From Eubacterium ruminantium (GTDB taxonomy: Bacteria > Bacillota > Clostridia > Lachnospirales > Lachnospiraceae), in assembly GCA_900108205.1 (NCBI GenBank), contig FNUU01000006.1, forward strand, positions 1-64,000: a stretch of 64,000 bases of DNA, in the 5' to 3' direction. The notes beneath the pieces were generated by a model that saw only the letters and a list, made by a program, of their open reading frames with translations, was not told the origin of the DNA and ran no database searches. A program made the position numbers and the translations under genes. This document shows positions 61,034 to 64,000 of this stretch, piece after piece. Numbering within the stretch: position 1 is the first letter of the stretch; the number at the start of each line of letters is the position of its first letter.

Positions 61034-61142
61034 CAGTTGATACTTAGTTGTTCACGTTTGGAACATGTGAGAAGGCTAGGTTGCTGTGGGGGCATTACTA
61101 TAGAAGAAACTGCAAGGAAACTTGTCAGTTTCTTTCTTTTTT
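61034..61142 (+). ncRNA. Candidate small RNA or leader ending in a terminator
   Basis: About 110 nt between a good promoter and a strong terminator, 134 bp before the NatA-like gene. It contains GTTC-ACGTTT-GGAAC (61051-61065) and the phrase GGTTGCTGTGGGGGC. No Shine-Dalgarno-supported ORF. Could be an independent small RNA or an attenuated leader; the class is not recognised. Confidence 0.45.
61104..61142 (+). terminator. Terminator / possible attenuator upstream of the NatA-like gene
   Basis: AAGAAACTG (61104-61112) pairs with CAGTTTCTT (61126-61134), inner CAAG-GAAA-CTTG adds four pairs, then TCTTTTTT. Confidence 0.8.
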
Positions 61143-61170
61143 CTTTGAATAATCTTTATATTATTTTAAC

Positions 61171-61199
61171 TTGGATTAATCATAGAATAAGAGTATTAT
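61171..61199 (+). promoter_or_regulatory. Promoter of the NatA-like gene
   Basis: TTGGAT (61171-61176), 17-bp spacer, TATTAT (61194-61199), so the transporter does not depend on read-through from the upstream promoter. Confidence 0.55.
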
Positions 61200-61275
61200 G
61201 TTACTATGTGATGATCGTCCGAAAGATGATCACAGTTTATGACTTTAGTACTGAATTCATTTGGAAATATATTTT

Positions 61276-62049
61276 ATGATTAAGGCTGAGAATCTTGTAA
61301 AAACCTTCGTTAAAAATGAAAAAAGGAATAAAAAGACAGAGTTTAATGCAGTTGATAGCATTTCTCTGGAAGTGGGAGATGGAGAGATAGTCGGAATACT
61401 TGGGCCTAACGGCGCAGGAAAAACGACTCTTCTTCGTATGCTTTCAAGCCTTATGAAACCGACCTCGGGAAGTGTTACCATTACGCTTGGAGAAGGTAAG
61501 GAGATACTGAAGGATCAGATAGAGCTGAGACGTCATATCGGTTATCATTCCGGTAATACCAAGCTTTACGGCAGACTATCTACCCGGGAAATGCTTTCAA
61601 TGTTTGGGACGATTTACGGGCTTACGGATGAGGTGATCGGTGAGAGGATTGGCAGTATTTCAAAGGTCCTTTCAATGGATGAATTCATTGATAACCGTAT
61701 CGAGAAGCTGTCGACCGGCCAGACTCAGAGAGCAGCGATCGCCAGATGCCTTATACATGATCCGGAAATATATATATTTGACGAACCGACTCTTGGCCTG
61801 GACATCATAAGCAGTGCAGCTATCACAAAGTTTATGAAGGGTGAGAAGGACAGGGGGAGAACAGTCATTTATTCCACACATTATATGGAAGAAGCTGAAT
61901 ATCTCTGCGACAGAATAGTAATGATCAACAGAGGACATATTATCACAGATCTTACTCCCGAGGAATTAAAGAAAGAAACCGGAACCACAAATATGCGTGA
62001 TGCTTTTAATGCCATAGTGGAGAGGGAGGAGCTGAAAAATGAAGAGTAG
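61276..62049 (+). CDS. ABC transporter ATPase, NatA-like
   Basis: 257 residues from the ATG at 61276; the upstream TTG at 61261 is less likely, and the Shine-Dalgarno is weak either way. Walker A GPNGAGKTT (about 45-53), signature LSTGQTQRAAIARC, Walker B IYIFDEPTLGLD, switch His in STHYM. NatA-like proteins pair with ABC-2-type permeases and drive export of ions or other small compounds. The next gene overlaps its end by 11 bp, so translation is coupled. Confidence 0.93.
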   Translation: MIKAENLVKTFVKNEKRNKKTEFNAVDSISLEVGDGEIVGILGPNGAGKTTLLRMLSSLMKPTSGSVTITLGEGKEILKDQIELRRHIGYHSGNTKLYGRLSTREMLSMFGTIYGLTDEVIGERIGSISKVLSMDEFIDNRIEKLSTGQTQRAAIARCLIHDPEIYIFDEPTLGLDIISSAAITKFMKGEKDRGRTVIYSTHYMEEAEYLCDRIVMINRGHIITDLTPEELKKETGTTNMRDAFNAIVEREELKNEE

Positions 62050-64000
62050 AAAGATTATAAAGGTGCTCTTCAAGAAGGAGCTTCTGGATGTACTCAGAGA
62101 TAAAAAAACAGTAATAATGATGCTGGTTGTTCCGGTGATCCTTTATCCGCTTATTTTTATGGTGGCTCTTGGGATAATGTCGGCGGTGCAGAGTAATCTT
62201 GATACCAATACCTACGATATAGTGGTAGATACTGCGGCCGACAAGGGAGATTTCTATGACTATCTCACCAAGAACAGTGAAGGACAAGAAGGAAGCTACA
62301 CTCTGAACATCACTTCTGCCGAGGGCGGATATGACTATATGAGTGATGTGAAGAATGAAAAATATGATGTTTATGTATCTGCGGAATATATTTATTCCGG
62401 TGCAGAGGACATGACCGGAGATGAAGGATCAGCTGCGGATGATACTGCATATCATGAAGATGATGGCAGTACAAAGAATTCCTCCGGTTTAGGAGAATAC
62501 GAAGAAAAAAGAGTAAGAATAAAATATCATATTTATTATCTTTCCTCTGCAACGAATTCTAACTATGCCTCAGGGATTATTTATGAGCACCTGAAAGATA
62601 TGAACAGTAAAATGAGCCGCCAGATACTGTATGATTCCGGGCTTGATGCAGAAATGACAATTAATCCGATCCTTTTTGAGTATGATAATGTTGCGAGCGG
62701 AAAACAGTCTATGGGAAGTATGCTTGGAACGGTCCTTCCATTTCTTCTTGTTATCAGTCTTCTCATGGGCATCATGTATCCGGCTATTGATACAACTGCA
62801 GGAGAAAAAGAAAGAGGAACTCTTGAAACACTGCTTACACTTCCGGTGACCAATCGGCAGATGATCGTGGGAAAATTCCTTACGGTTGCCTTGATAGGTA
62901 TCATTTCTGCCTTTTTAAACATACTTTCAATGGGTACGATCGCTATCTATGCAACGAAAATGCTCAGAGATAACGGGCTTATCAATATCGGAAATGTCAG
63001 CTTTTCCGGTTTTATACCGGTAATACTGATAGGCATTGTGGCAATCCTTGCTTTTTCACTGTTCCTCAGTGCCATTACCATGTGTGTTACTTCCTTTGCA
63101 AAAAGCTATAAGGAAGCGAATAATTATATCACGCCGCTGATGCTTATAGTCCTTTTTATCGGATATATCGGTTTCATACCAAATATGGATCTTAACGGCG
63201 CAGTAGCCATGGTACCGGTTGCAAATATCTGCCTCCTTATCAAAGAACTTCTTGTTTTTAAGGCCGGAGTGGATGCGGTTGCCATGGTGCTCCTCAGCAA
63301 TGTTTTATATGCCTTCATAGCGATAATGCTGCTCAGCAGGATATATGACAGTGAACAGATTCTGTTCAGCGATGGACGGGGCTCTCTGCAGCTCTTCGAG
63401 AAGAGAAGCAATCTGAAAAAGGGAGGCGTTCCTACTGTGTCCGATGCATGGTTTGTACTGCTGTTTGGAATGGTACTGGTGATCTACGTGGGCGGAATGC
63501 TCCAGACGAAATTCGGTACCGGAGGGATTGCGGGCACTCAGCTTATCATTCTGATGCTGCCGCTTTCAATGGCAGTCTATACCAAGAAGGACCTGAAGCA
63601 GACCTTCAGCATTAAGAAACCTCGTCTTATCGATGTTGTCGGAAGTCTTATTCTGATGATCGGCTGTATCGGTGTCGGTACAAGTATATCGGTGTGGCTT
63701 GCAAATGTTTTTAAGGACAGCACTGCCAAGGCAGAGAAAACCATTTCGGTACTGGGAGAAGGAAATATCTGGGTTTCATTTATTGTTGTGGCTCTGATGC
63801 CTGCAATATGTGAGGAAATGATGTTCAGAGGCTATGTTTTTTCTGCGGCAAAAGCCAGATATAAGATGGCGGGTACCGTGATCTTTGTAGCGATAGCCTT
63901 TGGAGTTTATCATATGAGTATTGCCAGATTTTTTGTTACAGCAATGATTGGCGCAGCTCAGGCTCTTGTGGTATACTATACGGGCAGTATTATTCCGGCA
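62039..64000 (+). CDS. NatB-like ABC-2 permease fused to a CPBP-family intramembrane protease (3' end outside the window)
   Basis: 654 residues visible, start ATG at 62039 with AGAGGGAGGA upstream and an 11-bp overlap with the NatA-like gene. Residues 1-440 are an ABC-2 permease: helix about 22-50, an extracytoplasmic domain (about 55-220), then a membrane bundle with PAIDTTAGEKERGTLETLLTLPV (about 243-265). From about 470 a second bundle follows, with EEMMFRGYVF (Glu592, Glu593) and FGVYHMS (His625), the CPBP/Abi glutamate-histidine motifs, so a protease activity is plausible. The fusion is known in Clostridia. Substrates unknown. Confidence 0.88.
   Translation, partial: MKSRKIIKVLFKKELLDVLRDKKTVIMMLVVPVILYPLIFMVALGIMSAVQSNLDTNTYDIVVDTAADKGDFYDYLTKNSEGQEGSYTLNITSAEGGYDYMSDVKNEKYDVYVSAEYIYSGAEDMTGDEGSAADDTAYHEDDGSTKNSSGLGEYEEKRVRIKYHIYYLSSATNSNYASGIIYEHLKDMNSKMSRQILYDSGLDAEMTINPILFEYDNVASGKQSMGSMLGTVLPFLLVISLLMGIMYPAIDTTAGEKERGTLETLLTLPVTNRQMIVGKFLTVALIGIISAFLNILSMGTIAIYATKMLRDNGLINIGNVSFSGFIPVILIGIVAILAFSLFLSAITMCVTSFAKSYKEANNYITPLMLIVLFIGYIGFIPNMDLNGAVAMVPVANICLLIKELLVFKAGVDAVAMVLLSNVLYAFIAIMLLSRIYDSEQILFSDGRGSLQLFEKRSNLKKGGVPTVSDAWFVLLFGMVLVIYVGGMLQTKFGTGGIAGTQLIILMLPLSMAVYTKKDLKQTFSIKKPRLIDVVGSLILMIGCIGVGTSISVWLANVFKDSTAKAEKTISVLGEGNIWVSFIVVALMPAICEEMMFRGYVFSAAKARYKMAGTVIFVAIAFGVYHMSIARFFVTAMIGAAQALVVYYTGSIIPA

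Noticed and set aside
61037-61279. 80-residue ORF upstream of the NatA-like gene
   Set aside because: TTG start without ribosome site; it runs across a terminator and a promoter.
1-64000. tRNA genes, rRNA genes, prophage or insertion sequences
   Set aside because: No cloverleaf-like segments ending in CCA, no rRNA motifs, no integrase, capsid or transposase ORFs were seen by eye; a tRNAscan run could still find a missed tRNA.

Overview
The window is about 64 kb of a low-GC, Gram-positive chromosome. I infer a Lachnospiraceae-type anaerobe (Butyrivibrio/Lachnospira-like) from the A/T-rich codon use, strong Shine-Dalgarno sites, an indolepyruvate:ferredoxin oxidoreductase, a probable Re-type citrate synthase, a Phe T-box leader, SpoIID- and SleB-type envelope proteins and a sortase-type surface protein. 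No tRNA, rRNA, phage, IS transposase or CRISPR array was found. The character of the region is housekeeping plus envelope genes, interrupted by an unusual number of intergenic palindromic repeats.

Layout: (1) 1-2.9 kb, the 3' part of a large repeat-built surface adhesin; (2) 3.0-3.25 kb, a free-standing structured RNA with its own promoter and terminator; (3) 3.3-7.2 kb, a SpoIID-like protein and a BrkB/YihY membrane protein, convergent with gltX; (4) 9.4-17.9 kb, a HAD phosphatase followed by a MacAB-like export operon (two lipoprotein adaptors, one permease, two ATPases); (5) 18.2-19.7 kb, an acidic membrane-anchored protein of unknown function; (6) 20.1-25.9 kb, T-box, pheS, pheT and queA, with large hairpin repeats between them; (7) 25.9-32 kb, a membrane GDPD, an amidase-like lipoprotein that has lost its zinc ligands, DegV and a SleB-like hydrolase; (8) 32.3-36.1 kb, argG and a Re-citrate-synthase-like gene divergent from a LysR regulator; (9) 36.3-40.1 kb, an MBL-fold membrane protein and the LigB-AMMECR1 / radical SAM pair of the AmmeMemoRadiSam system; (10) 40.1-45.8 kb, a 34-bp tandem array in front of a two-component system and an ABC exporter; (11) 46-50 kb, argC, argJ and argB; (12) 50.3-53.7 kb, a ComEA-like lipoprotein, a response regulator and an esterase-like/methyltransferase fusion; (13) 54.2-59.2 kb, iorA, iorB, a Nif11-leader peptide gene and an acyl-CoA ligase; (14) 59.2-64 kb, a SanA/YdcF-type membrane protein, a candidate small RNA and a NatA / NatB-CPBP transporter cut by the window end.

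Functional links: argG, argC, argJ and argB make up much of arginine synthesis. argG and argC share a 16-bp motif at about the same distance upstream of their promoters, so co-regulation (perhaps by ArgR) is likely. The citrate synthase upstream of argG could supply 2-oxoglutarate for glutamate and arginine. iorAB and the CoA ligase fit aryl-pyruvate/aryl-acid metabolism.

The most unusual material is: the structured RNA at 3.0-3.25 kb; the nine-unit alternating 34-bp array upstream of the two-component system; a 117-bp three-hairpin repeat family that supplies the stop codon of the LysR gene; a second family of 212-bp palindromes; the tandem hairpin array before queA; an orphan Nif11-leader precursor whose core looks like a zinc ribbon; and several envelope enzymes whose catalytic residues are gone.
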